Of a stretch of DNA of 64,000 bases, positions 1 through 9,869 are shown piece after piece (within the stretch, counting starts at the first letter, position 1; each line of letters begins with the position of its first letter). The position numbers and the translations under genes are program-made. A model generated the notes under the pieces. It did no database searches, was not told the origin of the DNA, and was given only the letters and a program-made list of their open reading frames with translations. Source of the DNA: Rattus norvegicus (Eukaryota > Chordata > Mammalia > Rodentia > Muridae); NCBI RefSeq assembly GCF_036323735.1, contig NC_086033.1, positions 4,473,826 through 4,537,825 of the forward strand, read 5' to 3'.

Positions 1-575
1 ATGCTCCTTTCCCTACCTCTGGAATGTGCCATTCTATGTTGGAAGGCTGTGATCTGTCTCTATTTTGACTTTATAGGGGACTACATTTAAGAGATTGCAT
101 GGATCCCAGAAGAGACTTTGAACTTTGGACCTTTAAACATTGTTGAGACTGTGATAGACTATGGGGACTTTTGAAGTTGGACTAAATGCATTTTGCATTA
201 TGTTATGACTTCAAACTCCATAGACTCATGTGTTTGAATGCTTGGCGATAGGGAGTGGCACCATTAGGAGGTATGGCCTTCTTGGAGTAGTTGTCACCTT
301 GTTGGAGAAAATATGTCACTGTGGAGGAAGGCCTTGAGGTCTTCTATAGTCAAGCTATGCCCATCGTGACACACAGTCCCCTTCTGTGTCCCGTGGGTCA
401 AGATGGCGACCTCTCAGCTCCACTAGCACCTCCTGGATGCTGCCATGTGTCCCACTCAGATGATAATAGACTCATTATGATTACCTGGAACTGTAAGCCA
501 GTCCCAACGAAATGTTCCCCTCTATAGGCGTTTTCATGGTCATGGTGTCTCTCCAAAGCAATAAAACCCAAACTA
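1..575 (+). repeat. Rodent interspersed repeat, Lx/L1 3'-end-like
   Basis: Carries recognisable phrases of a common rodent repeat: a GGACTTTTGAAGTTGGACT-type segment, the TGGAACTGTAAGCCAGT segment and the end GGTGTCTCTCCAAAGCAATA. Related copies occur at 18785-19072, 24090-24445 (inverted) and elsewhere in the window. The family name is from memory of typical rodent L1/Lx-associated sequence and is uncertain. Confidence 0.45.
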
Positions 576-689
576 AGACACAGGATCTCACTGTGTAGCT
601 CTGGCTGCCCTGAACTCACAGAGATCCCTGTGCCTCTGCCTCCTGAGTGCTGCTGGGATTAAAGGCAACGCACCATTATGCCCAGCTAA
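576..689 (-). repeat. B1 SINE (minus orientation)
   Basis: Reads in plus as ACAGGATCTCACTGTGTAGC through CCTGAACTCACAGAGATCCC and GTGCTGGGATTAAAGGC-like sequence to CCCAGCT, the reverse complement of a B1. Confidence 0.75.
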
Positions 690-1410
690 AAGAGAAGATG
701 ATTAAAGGAGAAAGAGGGAAACGGACTGTCTCCTAAGATGCCGTTAAAGGCTTTCTAGGAAAAACATTTCTGATTTCGAGTTCATAATCAAGCAGGAAAT
801 TAAGGGCTAATTTTCCATGCCAAAAAAAAAAAATCATGACTGACATAAAAGTGTTGAAAGAACACATATCAAAGATTTTATTTAACTCATTATTAATAAG
901 CGAATCAATCAGATATTATAATGAGTTCAAAATGGAAGTCCGAAGGCCAAGACATTCATGGGTTTGGAATACTGATAAATCTGCAAAGGGATGCAAACCT
1001 GGCTTTGTTCAGAAAGAGGAAACAATCAGCCGAGCTTCTTTGGGGGCAGAATTCAGTTGTACAGTTAGAGCAAGAGCCGTTTCACCTCGTCATCAGTGGC
1101 CTACATCAGAGGCTGGCGAATAGCTTAAAGGCAAGGACAAAGCTCCCACAGTCAGAACTAGGCAATCCGGAAGCCATGCATGTACAACCCATGGCCCCGT
1201 GGGCCTCATGCCCTCAAGGAGAGTGATGACTAAGGCTCAACACAAAATGACAAGCTCGCTTAAAGCACTGTAAGGATTTTTATGATTTACCTGTTTGCAA
1301 GCAAACTGCATAGTTATGTGTGATGTTTATAGTTGACAATGGGGCTGTCGCCATCAAAGGTTAGGCACTCCTACCTGGACTGTTTTGAATTAAAACCTAG
1401 GATTTCCCCT
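690..1410. other. Intergenic, no gene recognised
   Basis: Short overlapping ORFs only (up to about 100 codons), with no recognisable protein and no splice or promoter context. Mostly AT-rich single-copy-looking sequence. Confidence 0.5.
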
Positions 1411-1422
1411 CCAGTTATAAAC

Positions 1423-1504
1423 CAGAGAGAAGGAGGGAGGGAGGGAGGGAGGGAAGGAGAGAGAGACAGAGATTTGAGAGAGACAGAGACAGAGAGACAG
1501 AGAC

Positions 1505-1535
<31 letters not shown>

Positions 1536-1556
1536 CAGACAGGCAGAGTGAGAGAA

Positions 1557-1612
<56 letters not shown>
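1423..1612. repeat. Purine tract: (GGGA)n, (GACAGA)n, (GA)n
   Basis: A GGGA run, then GAGACAGA-type hexamer/octamer units, then an uninterrupted GA run of about 48 bases. Produces spurious ORFs rich in Arg/Glu. Confidence 0.95.
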
Positions 1613-2395
1613 GGTACTTGGTATACTCTCTATCTTAAGAGCTTCTGGTTTTGTTCTAATCCACAGCTCCTCTCCTGGTTCTCATACATGGGCATTTCTT
1701 GGGGGTATCCCTCCATCTCCTGATACTAAAATTTAGCATGAATTAAGTGCCTAATTGAAGACTTTAATATGAAATACCCCAACAGACTCATGGTTGAACA
1801 GTTGGTCCCTATTAAGTGACAGCACTTTGGAAAACTGGAAAACCGGTGGAGCGGGGAAGTCTGTCTTTGAAGGCTATACCTGTTTCTATCTAGACTGGCT
1901 TTCTGCTTCCTGCCCACCAAGAAGCAAGAAACTGCTGGAACGTGCTTCCTCTAGCTGGCCGCAGAACCAACATAGCATACTATGGGCTCCATTTTCTGCA
2001 GCCATGAGCAGAAATAGGTCCTTCCTGCTTTCCATGGTTTCTGTCAGGTACTTAGAGTGAAAGTTTCTAATGTACCTATACTATGCTTTGAGTTCTTGAC
2101 AGCCTCCATAAAGCCTCATAGGAGTGTCTTCCCTTGCAGTGTGAGAAATGAGCTAGGGATGTTGAGTCACTCGCATAAAACCTCCATCAGTAAGGCTTGG
2201 TTTGGGTTCAAATCCCAGTGCCTCAAACAGTATCTTCTCTTCCTCCCTTAGTTCTGCACCAGGACACCAGAGGGCCTGTCACACCAGAAGCACATCCTAC
2301 AGTCGCTATTCATGCCAGGGTAGCAGTTATCTCTGCCTTCTCTGAGAATCACAGTTCTATTAATCCCGACCTGGGTCCCAGTTTTCATTTACTCA
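1613..2395. other. Intergenic, no gene recognised
   Basis: No coding signal and no clearly identified repeat. Short ORFs only. Confidence 0.45.
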
Positions 2396-2397
2396 AA

Positions 2398-2600
2398 CTC
2401 TATACATGAGTGTTTTGCCTGCACATACGAGTGTGAATCATGTGTATGCAGTGTTTGCAGACGCCAGAAGCGTGTGTCAGATCTCCTTGGAACTGGAGTT
2501 ACAAAGGGTTGTGTGTTGCCACACGGGTACTGGGAGCTGAACCCTAGCTCTTCTGAAGGAGCAATGAGTCATCTCTCCCGCTCCTCAGCTCTAGTTTCTT
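2398..2600 (-). repeat. B2/B3-class SINE (minus orientation)
   Basis: Contains GAGTGTTTTGCCTGCACATA, CTTGGAACTGGAGTTACAAA and TGGGAGCTGAACCCTAGCTC, ending near ATCTCTCCCGC, the usual reverse-complement B3/B2 landmarks. Confidence 0.7.
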
Positions 2601-2675
2601 ACAGCTATCTCTGCTCAGCCATACACAGTGGTACCTTAAAGAGATTTTTTTTCTTTTTGATCCTTTGTTTTGTTC

Positions 2676-2788
2676 TTTGAGACAGGATCTCTCTACACAG
2701 CCCTAACTGTCCTGGAACTCACTATGTAGACAGGCTGGCCTCCAACTCACAAAGATCCATCTGCCTCTCTTTCTAGAGTACTCAAAGA
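2676..2788 (-). repeat. B1 SINE (minus, 5' truncated)
   Basis: GAGACAGGATCTCTCTACAC then GTCCTGGAACTCACTATGTA and GCTGGCCTCCAACTC are the reverse complement of the B1 right half. The remainder is lost or diverged. Confidence 0.75.
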
Positions 2789-2799
2789 AATGTGGGGGT

Positions 2800-2902
2800 T
2801 TTTTTGTTTGTTTATTTGATTTTTATTTGTTTGTTAAATTTATTGTTGTTGTTGTTTTGGGGGTATCGTTTGTTTGTTTGTTTGTTTGCTTGTTTGTTTT
2901 TG
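2800..2902. repeat. T/G-rich simple repeat with (TTTG)n
   Basis: GTTTGTTTATTTG-type sequence followed by a clean (GTTT)n run around 2870-2900. Confidence 0.85.
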
Positions 2903-3111
2903 AGGTGCCTATCTCTCCATGGGCCCAGGAAGAGAATATTTATACAGGTATGCTTGAAGAGAAACACAGACCTTACAGATGAAGTTCGGAGGTTGGGCTA
3001 AGTGTTGGCTTAGGCCAGGAGTTTACAAACCAAAGCCATATCCAAGTTCACCTGGTGTTTGTAGTATACAAGCTAAGAATGCTTTTACTTTAATGACTAA
3101 AAATTATCAAA

Positions 3112-3259
3112 AGAACAGGGCAATGGTGGTACATGCCTTTATGCCAGTGCCCAAGGGGCCATAGGTACTCAGATCTCTGAGTTCGAGGACAGCCTGGTCT
3201 ACAGAGTGAGCTCTAGGCCACCCAGGGCTACACAGAGAAAGCCTGTGTGCAATAATAAC

Positions 3260-3308
<49 letters not shown>
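3112..3308 (+). repeat. B1 SINE with (TAGA)n tail
   Basis: A B1 body in plus (GGTGGTACATGCCTTTATGC, CTGAGTTCGAGGACAGCCTG) runs to a tail that has become a pure tetranucleotide array, TAGA x12, at 3261-3308. Confidence 0.8.
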
Positions 3309-3836
3309 ATTAAAAATATGTATTAAAGAGAAGTTTTGACATATGGAAATTACTTGGCATTCAAATTTCAGTTTCTGTGTTTTCCTTAGAATACAGCTTC
3401 ACCCATTGACACCACGTTCTTGCTACCTGTCTTCAAGTTGCAAGAAAGCTAAAAGCTAGAGAACAGCAGCTTCTTCACAACTCCCAGCCAACAGTGTCTT
3501 TCTACTTGGGAATAATTTTTCAGGAAGCCTAGATCACTCTGAAGAGCCTAAACATTGCACGTCCTAAATCCCACAGATTTTTGAATTATGTAAGGGGAAC
3601 GAGGTGGGGAACCCTAAGCTTGAATAGCGTTTTGGGAAGGTTCTCCATTGTGCTTCCTGCACTTGGCACCTCCGTCGATTTGTGGCTGTCCTGGTTTGTG
3701 TCCCGTGGAAGTCTGCTTGAATTTACCATTAATTACAATAATTAAAGTCACGGAGTCTCCTCGGTGGGAATTTTCCAGCTCCTAGACAGAAATGTTTTCT
3801 TACAAGCTCCCTCTACTGGCCAGTTCTCAGAAGTAC
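3309..3836. other. Intergenic, no gene recognised
   Basis: No coding or repeat landmark seen. Confidence 0.45.
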
Positions 3837-3837
3837 A

Positions 3838-4160
3838 TTTTCTTTTCTTCTTTTCTTTTCTTCTTTTCTTTTCTTTTCTTTTTTCTTTTCTTTCCTTTTC
3901 TCCTTTCCTTTCTCCTTTCCTTTCTCCTTTCCTTTCTCCTTTCCTTTCTCCTTTCCTTTCTCCTTTCCTTTCTCCTTTCCTTTCTCCTTTCCTTTCTCCT
4001 TTCCTTTCTCCTTTCCTTTCTCCTTTCCTTTCTCCTTTCCTTCTTTCCTTTCCTTTCCTTTCCTTCCCTTCCCTTCCCTTCCCCTCCCTCCCTTCCCTTC
4101 CCCTCCCTCCCTCCCTCCCTCCCTTCCTTCCTTTTCCTCTCTCTCTCTCTCTCTCTCTCA
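3838..4160. repeat. Long polypyrimidine tract with 12-bp period
   Basis: About 320 bases of almost pure C/T on the plus strand. The core, about 3899-4045, repeats TCCTTTCCTTTC every 12 bases about 12 times, and then passes into CCTTCC, CCCTCC and (CT)n blocks. The period is a multiple of three, so long false ORFs appear on both strands. It abuts an L1 3' end and may have grown from its A-rich tail. Confidence 0.95.
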
Positions 4161-4164
4161 TTTA

Positions 4165-4690
4165 CTATCTTTAATCTTTTTTTGTACAGTCCAATCATTA
4201 TCCCCCTCCCGGTCCACCTTCCAACAGTTCCTCATCCCATTCCTTCATTCCTCTATCCCTACCCCCACCCCCGTCCTCATGTCCAAAAAAAAATGTCCCC
4301 ACCCCTCCACCCCACCTAACCCCCTCATCCTCCACCCCTCACCCCACAACCCCCTCACCCCCACCTCAGCCCATCCTGCCAGCCTCCTCACTCCCTGGGG
4401 CCTCAAGTCTCTCGATGGTTAGGTGCATCTTCTCTCACTGAGGCCAGCTCAGGCAGTCCTCTGCTATACATGTGTCAGGGGCCTTGGACCAGCTCCTGTA
4501 GGCTGCCTGGTTGGCGGCTCAGTATCTGAGAGAGCTCAGGTGTCCAGGTTAATGGAGACTGCTGGTCTTCCTATGGGGTCACCCTCCTCCTCAGCTTCTT
4601 CCAGCCTGTCCCTAACTCCACCACAGGGGTCCCGAAGGACAATTAACCGCAGAGAGAGCAGGAGGAATCCAAAGGTATGGATCTATAGAA
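4165..4690 (-). mobile_element. L1 LINE 3' end (minus orientation)
   Basis: Plus-strand phrases such as GGTGCATCTTCTCTCACTGA, TGTGTCAGGGGCCTTGGACC, GTAGGCTGCCTGGTTGGCGG and GACTGCTGGTCTTCCTATGG are the reverse complement of the rodent L1 3' UTR, followed by its C-rich (G-rich in sense) terminal tract at 4200-4380. The element is truncated and no ORF2 is present. Confidence 0.8.
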
Positions 4691-4759
4691 AAAAATTACT
4701 TGGGGTATCAACTTTTTCAGTGCAGGGACGTCAACATCTAAAGATATACAGCAGTTTTA

Positions 4760-5378
4760 TTTAAATGTTTTTTCAGAAACGTCACACAGGAGCGTCATCT
4801 CTAACTCCGTCCCTTTCTTGGCTCTCGCTTACAAAAATTGTTCCTTCATTCAAGATAATAGTCATCCAAACTCTTGCTAAAATGCAAACTTTCTCTCAGG
4901 ATCTGTAAGGCCATTGCAAGGTGGGGGCAGGGAGGACCTATAAAAATCCAAGTGAAAAATTCAGCTTAAAGCTTGTAACAAAAAAGGTTAATAATTAAAA
5001 ATCTACGCATAGGTAGTCATAATTTGCTATTGCACATTTATATGTAACTTTGAAGTCAATTCTGGTCATCTTTTTAAACTAAGGAGACAGCAACAGACCC
5101 CCAAGATATTTTGGATTAGGATCAATTTTTATATGATGATTTTTTCCCGAAAATTTTAAATAAAAAAAATATATGTTTAACAAGTAAAATATATTAATAA
5201 ACAAGGTTCATAAGTCGCTAAGTTCTGTGTACTCAGATTAATGGTAACTGAAATTAAGACGTATGTCCAGCCTCTTTGTCTTTGCTCACTTCGTTAAGCT
5301 TTTACTATCTGGGTAAACTGAGTCACACAAGAAAGTATAATAGTCTGTAATGGTGTACTATAAAGGAATAAAAACAAA
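4760..5378. other. Intergenic, AT-rich, no gene recognised
   Basis: No coding potential or confident repeat assignment. Possibly part of an old retroelement. Confidence 0.4.
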
Positions 5379-5379
5379 C

Positions 5380-5498
5380 GGGGGTTGGGCATTTAGCTCA
5401 GTGGTAGAGCGCTTGCCTAGCAAGCTCAAGGCCCTGGGTTTGGTTCCCGGCTCCGAAAAAGAAAACAAACAAACAAACAAACAAACAAGAAACAAGGT
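5380..5498 (+). repeat. ID SINE
   Basis: GGGGTTGGGCATTTAGCTCA box A and GGGTTTGGTTCCCGGCTCCG box B region, followed by a (CAAA)n tail. tRNA-Ala-derived rat-type ID element, lightly diverged. Confidence 0.92.
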
Positions 5499-6035
5499 TT
5501 CCAATCTCTCTATAAGTTACATTATAGTTTTTAAATTTTCCAGTCTCTCTATGGGCTACATTTACGACATGTTTCATTTTGATACTAAGAGACCTTCCAT
5601 TCAAAATATTATAATTTCTGAGGCTAAAACTTAACATGGATAAAGCTGTAAAATCCTAATCTTGTTAAAGCTGCTAACTTCTTATAAACTATTAAGGATG
5701 ATCAGGATACGGAAGTTAATATTCAGTCATCTTATAAATGATCACATTCTTTAATGTACTCAAAATTATGCTTGTAATCATGCTAAGTACAATTATAATT
5801 CATTCTCAGGAACGAGCTTTGATTTAGCCTTCCGGGTTATACCTAAAGCAAGTAAAAATAAAGTATGTTTAGCTCATATATACTTAATAAATACTGGTTG
5901 TCAAACTTCATATAGATCTACTGGATACTGCATTTTAAATGTTTAATGAAAAAAAGCTTACTGAACCCCAGCTCCTAGCAGTGACCCTGAAGACTCCAAA
6001 GAAGGGAGCGCAATGGCTCCACCAGGATTATGGTA
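5499..6035. other. Intergenic, AT-rich, no gene recognised
   Basis: No coding signal. The stretch precedes the gag/protease-like relic and could be part of the same degraded element. Confidence 0.4.
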
Positions 6036-6039
6036 ACAC

Positions 6040-6340
6040 TAACCACTGTGTGAAACTGCCTCAAATGCCTTATTGGCCACCAGGACCCAGCAGGACACTG
6101 GAAAGTTGATCACCCCCGCTTTGCCTAGGCAAGGTGAGGTCATCTCCCAAGTCCCTTCTCCACTAGAAAGCCTCTCAGATCTTCCGGGCCTGGCAGACAA
6201 AGACTGCTGCTGTCCTGGGACCTCTGTCCCCCAATGGAGCACCACTGGAACCTGGAGGGAGGGGAGGTGACTTTCTAGGTAATGGACAAGTCTCTGCCAT
6301 TTTAACTGATACGAGGGCCTTTTGGATTAGACTTCCCGCC
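6040..6340 (+). pseudogene. Degraded retroviral gag-NC/protease-like relic
   Basis: One plus frame reads CLKC, then GHWKVDHPR (about 6059-6124), resembling a CCHC nucleocapsid knuckle in which the final Cys position is lost. About 170 bases further on, another frame reads ILTDTRAFWI where a retroviral protease carries its L-D-T-G-A active site (here D-T-R-A). Frames are interrupted by stops. The spacing and order fit the gag-pro junction of a class I endogenous retrovirus. No intact product. Assignment is by motif only. Confidence 0.45.
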
Positions 6341-6835
6341 ATAATTTCTTCTTCTCAGACCTCCAATGGCATGGCTGAGATCTTTCGGTTTAACAGCAGC
6401 AGGTAACCAGCTCCTTCCCCCAGGGCTGCAGTCACCATAGTTTATTTCCTGCGTAGACATCAGGCCTTGCTGTTTCTGGAGCTGCCAGATGTCCTGCTGA
6501 GAACGGCTGGCAGGTTTGTCATGCTAAAGGGCTTCATGTTAAAGGATAAACAGGTTTCAGATGTAACTTTTCACTGTTCCTTTATTTAAAAAGAACTTGC
6601 CTTGCAATGACTGTTCTCTGTAACAGCTCTTTGTGTCCCGGATAAATGACGAAATAATAAAGGTTAAAAGTCTATACATGTTCTGAGGGGGGTAAGGAAG
6701 TGTTTTGAGGAGTATGCTCTGAGGATATGGACACTTAAGTAAGTTCCTGAGGGTCTAAGAAAATGACTTAAAGTATGTAAATGCAAATTGTAAAGGTCCA
6801 AGAAAAGGGTTCAAGGTACATGAGAAATAGAAAAT

Positions 6836-7164
6836 TGTCGCGCGCCCAACATCTCGCCAGTAAGAACGACGCGAGGCAACAGGATTCTTCTGCGATCAAG
6901 CCTTTACTGTACAGCTCTCTTGAACAGGGACAGGGGACCACGAGCCTTATATACACAACAGTATGCTAATAATCTCTCAGGGATTGGTGGGGCACGGATC
7001 ATCCCACTATCACCCCACTACTTGTCCTCCAGGGATTGGCGGAGAATGAATCACCTCACTAAGCATGGTACCGCCCCTCATTAGCATATTAACGGCCAAC
7101 TGACACCGGTGCAAAAACCTGCACATGTGCAGTACCGTTGTTCACCACTGGAGGGCGCCCTACA
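6836..7164 (-). mobile_element. Solo LTR, ERVK/IAP-like, with 6-bp target duplication
   Basis: The 329-base segment has TG...CA ends in both directions (plus TGTCGCGCGCCC...GGGCGCCCTACA). It is flanked on both sides by GAAAAT (6830-6835 and 7165-7170), the 6-bp duplication typical of ERVK-type insertion. Read on the minus strand it has CTGCACATGTGC in U3, a TATATAA box (about plus 6947-6953), an AGTAAA poly(A)-like signal (plus 6903-6908) and a CG-rich end ending in GCGCGCGACA. No internal retroviral sequence is attached, so it is a recombined solo LTR. Family name is inferred. Confidence 0.85.
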
Positions 7165-7346
7165 GAAAATATTTCCGATTTCTTTCTCCCTTCTATGCTA
7201 TTGTTTTACTAAGACTTCAGAAGCTCAGAGTTTTAACATGGGGCGGGGGTGTGGAGTTCTGGTAGGCTGGTAGAGCACTGACTCCTTACTATTCAGTCAC
7301 GAACTCAAGATTTTAATTTTCCTTAGGTTGTCTTCTAAATGTAGAC

Positions 7347-7440
7347 TTTTTTTTCTTTTTTTTTTCGGAGCTGGGGACCAAACCCAGGGCCTTGCGCTTG
7401 CTAGGCAAGTGCTCTACCACTGAGCCAAATCCCCAACCCC
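7347..7440 (-). repeat. ID SINE (minus) with 11-bp target duplication
   Basis: T tract then CGGAGCTGGGGACCAAACCC to CCAAATCCCCAACCCC. Flanked by CTAAATGTAGA at 7335-7345 and 7441-7451, a clean target-site duplication. Confidence 0.95.
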
Positions 7441-7451
7441 CTAAATGTAGA

Positions 7452-7990
7452 TTTAAGGGTGCTTCTCATTGGGCTAAAACATCTCTGTACACTCTCTATA
7501 TATATCTACCTCTCTGGAAAACGGGGAAAAAATGTTCATGGTTTTAACCCAAAGCTGTAGCTTTTGCTATGACTCAAAGGTGTGAGTCTACTCTGGCTGT
7601 CTTACAGAGCCTGTTAGCTGATTTTCCTACAATGTGGATTTTAGTACAGATTACAAACAGCGGTAATGCTAATATATCTAAGACATATCTCATTGTAAAC
7701 TAAAAAAATATCGTGTAAGCTTCAGGGAATCGTGGGAGTCATAAGACTCAGCTCCACTTCTCATGGGTCAAATGGGCCCCGGATTAGTATAACTTAAGTT
7801 TCCCCACCCGCCTATCCCAGCGATAGGATCTCTCTGTCTCTTTCCCCTGGTCTCAGGACTCCTCCACTCCCACAACTACTGGGATAATGGACCTAAAAAT
7901 TCCAAATGTAGATAGAATTTTTGCTTAAGTCTCTAATCATTAACTTCTATTCCTAGTCTATATAATTGTTCTAGTGGATTTGCAGTCGAC
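7452..7990. other. Intergenic, no gene recognised
   Basis: Between the ID element and the pol relic. No clear landmark; could be the 3' continuation (minus strand) of the retroviral relic. Confidence 0.35.
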
Positions 7991-7999
7991 TAATGACTC

Positions 8000-9470
8000 A
8001 AACGGCTCCAAACATACCAGCTTCAGGTGGTCCTCCAAAACTAGCAAGCCCTAGACGTGAAGTAAGCTAGAGGCTCTGACAAAATCTCCTACCATCGTGA
8101 GCTCCAGCTTTGGTCCGGCACTCCAGACCTGTTCCAAAGCTACCCATACTTCATCAGCCTCAGATGGTCCATCCAAACCTAGACAGCAAACCAGATGTAC
8201 CCTGCCCTACTCCAGGCCTTTGTCCATTCCAGCCTTTCTGGGCCTGGCCATGACGACCTAGTTTGGCTAAGAAGCAGCTACAGAGAAGACTATAACATCC
8301 TTTATCATTAACGAAAGCCTGGAATGTAGGTCCAAAGAAAACCAGTTCCCACTACCAAAGGAGACATTTTCCTATCACTGTCAAAAGAAACAGATGGCTG
8401 TCTGTTTCATCTAACTCAGGAATACAGAGCCTGAAATATCTAATGTGCCCGGGAACTCTCTTACTTGCTTCTTGGTTTGGGGGACATGGATTCCTTCCGG
8501 GTGGTACTGACAGTTCTCCTACCTTGAGTGACCTTGTGCTAGATAGTTTGGCGGAGTGAGCCTCCTTCTTGGAGATGAAATGTCTGGGGCCGTTGGAGCA
8601 AGTTCGTTATGACTTTCAAACATACGGCAGTGTTCGCCTCCTGTCAATAAAATATAATCTACATACTGGAGCAGAGTCGAACTGCACTGGGACACCCGAA
8701 ATCCTGTTAAGTCTTTTTGTTATGCCTCCCCCAAAGAGTGTAGGGGAATTTTGAACTCTTCGGGTAGTTGGTCCATGTTGGCTGGCTAGTCTCATTATAC
8801 CTTGGATCTCATTGGATAGTCTCATTATACCTTGGATCTCATTGGACAGGCTCATTATACATTGGATCTCATTGGATAGTCTCATTATACATTGGATCTC
8901 ATTGGATAGGCTCGTTATACATTGGATCTCATTGGATAGGCTCATTATACATTGGATCTGATCTTTCAAAGGCAAACAAGGGCTAGCTAACTGTTACCAA
9001 AGAAATAGAGAGGTAAGCATTCTTAAAGCCCAGCCTGTATAGATCTGGTGATCTGCTAAGATTTGGAGCTGTAAGAGGCTGGTTTCTGTCCATTTATTTG
9101 CTTCCTTGAGATCCTGAACTGGGTGATAACCTGAGGTCCCTGGTTTATGCACAGGCAGGAAAGGCGGAGTCCCAGCTAACTGCCATGGGGTAAGAGAGTT
9201 ACCTTCACACAGCCTCTTGAGATGTAGAGCTTTTTGGTTCCAGAGGTATCGCCAGACCCCCATTGATGTGGCTGTAGGAAGGGACTCACCAGAACTGCTA
9301 GGTGGTGCAGTGCTATGCCAGGAGGACTTTTCTCAGCCTGCATCTTAGGGAATTGTTGTTGCAAATCCTGGAGCAGGGTCCCTGGGTCTGGATTTGTTTC
9401 TGCATCTGGGAGAACTAGAAGATATTCTTCAGACAGAGAACAGTTAAGCTGAGTTGGCAGGCAGGGGTAA
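8000..9470 (-). pseudogene. Gammaretrovirus-like pol relic (RT region), broken
   Basis: On the minus strand, in order from about 9470 downward, several frames show relics of the class I (gammaretroviral) polymerase: a FPKMQAEK segment preceding RT; LPVHKPGTSGYHPVQDLKEA (about 9150), the classic start of RT; HQIYTGWAL near 9035; NSPTLFGG near 8725; a YVDY motif at about 8665 where the catalytic YxDD has lost its second Asp; and QVREFPGT near 8470, matching the start of the connection domain. Frameshifts and stops break it repeatedly and a minisatellite occupies part of it. Non-functional. No attached LTR is certain. Confidence 0.75.
8785..8960. repeat. 30-bp minisatellite, about 6 copies
   Basis: Unit CTCATTATACATTGGATCTC plus ATTGGATAGT. 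Full copies begin at 8791, 8821, 8851, 8881 and 8911, with a partial at 8941 and a fragment before 8791. Copies differ at only a few positions (C/A at unit position 11, TAGT/CAGG/TAGG ends). It lies within the RT relic, and the 30-base period keeps frame on both strands. Confidence 0.97.
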
Positions 9471-9504
9471 AGGAAATTTGAGTTTCTTAAAGAGTAAAGG
9501 TGAT

Positions 9505-9850
9505 AATGGTGTCATGGAGTTCCAGAACACTCAGAAAAGATCCCTAGGCTCAATTCAGATTTTAATTCATCAAATTTATTAAAGCCACTAGCAGGGTCAC
9601 CCATAGTCTTTGGCCCAAATCAGAGACATGCTACCCGGAGGCAGGTAAAGGAAGGTCTTTTAAAGATGAAACCCAGAAGAGCTTTTCCTTCCTGCCAAGA
9701 TTATATGGTCAAGATGACTTCAGAATAGTCCTTGAATGTCTACATGAGCAGGTTATAAAAACCGAAATGAGCAGTTAATCATTTCATAACAAGCAGATGA
9801 TCATGGCTGTTCATTTCTGGGTGGGGGGGTCAAGGAGTCAGGGTTCCCAA
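9505..9850 (-). mobile_element. Possible LTR fragment
   Basis: On the minus strand there is a TTTAAAAGACC TATA-like site (about 9655) and AATAAA in CTTTAATAAATTTG (about 9580), about 75 bases apart, followed by about 70 bases to a TGACACCA end. This is LTR-like organisation next to the pol relic, but no terminal duplication was confirmed. Confidence 0.25.
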
Positions 9851-9869
9851 GAGTTTATCTTCTAGGAAC

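Noticed and set aside
3748..4319. Frames with Arg-Lys-Gly-Glu or Ser-Pro-Phe-Leu repeats
   Set aside because: Translations of the 12-bp pyrimidine repeat.
5380..5450. tRNA-Ala gene
   Set aside because: Box A and B are present, but the sequence continues into an ID body and A-rich tail. The same applies to the copies at 7347, 13588, 24968, 40866 and 51751; they are SINEs.
8785..8960. CRISPR-like array of 30-bp repeats
   Set aside because: The units are directly adjacent with no spacers, in a mammalian genome; it is a minisatellite.
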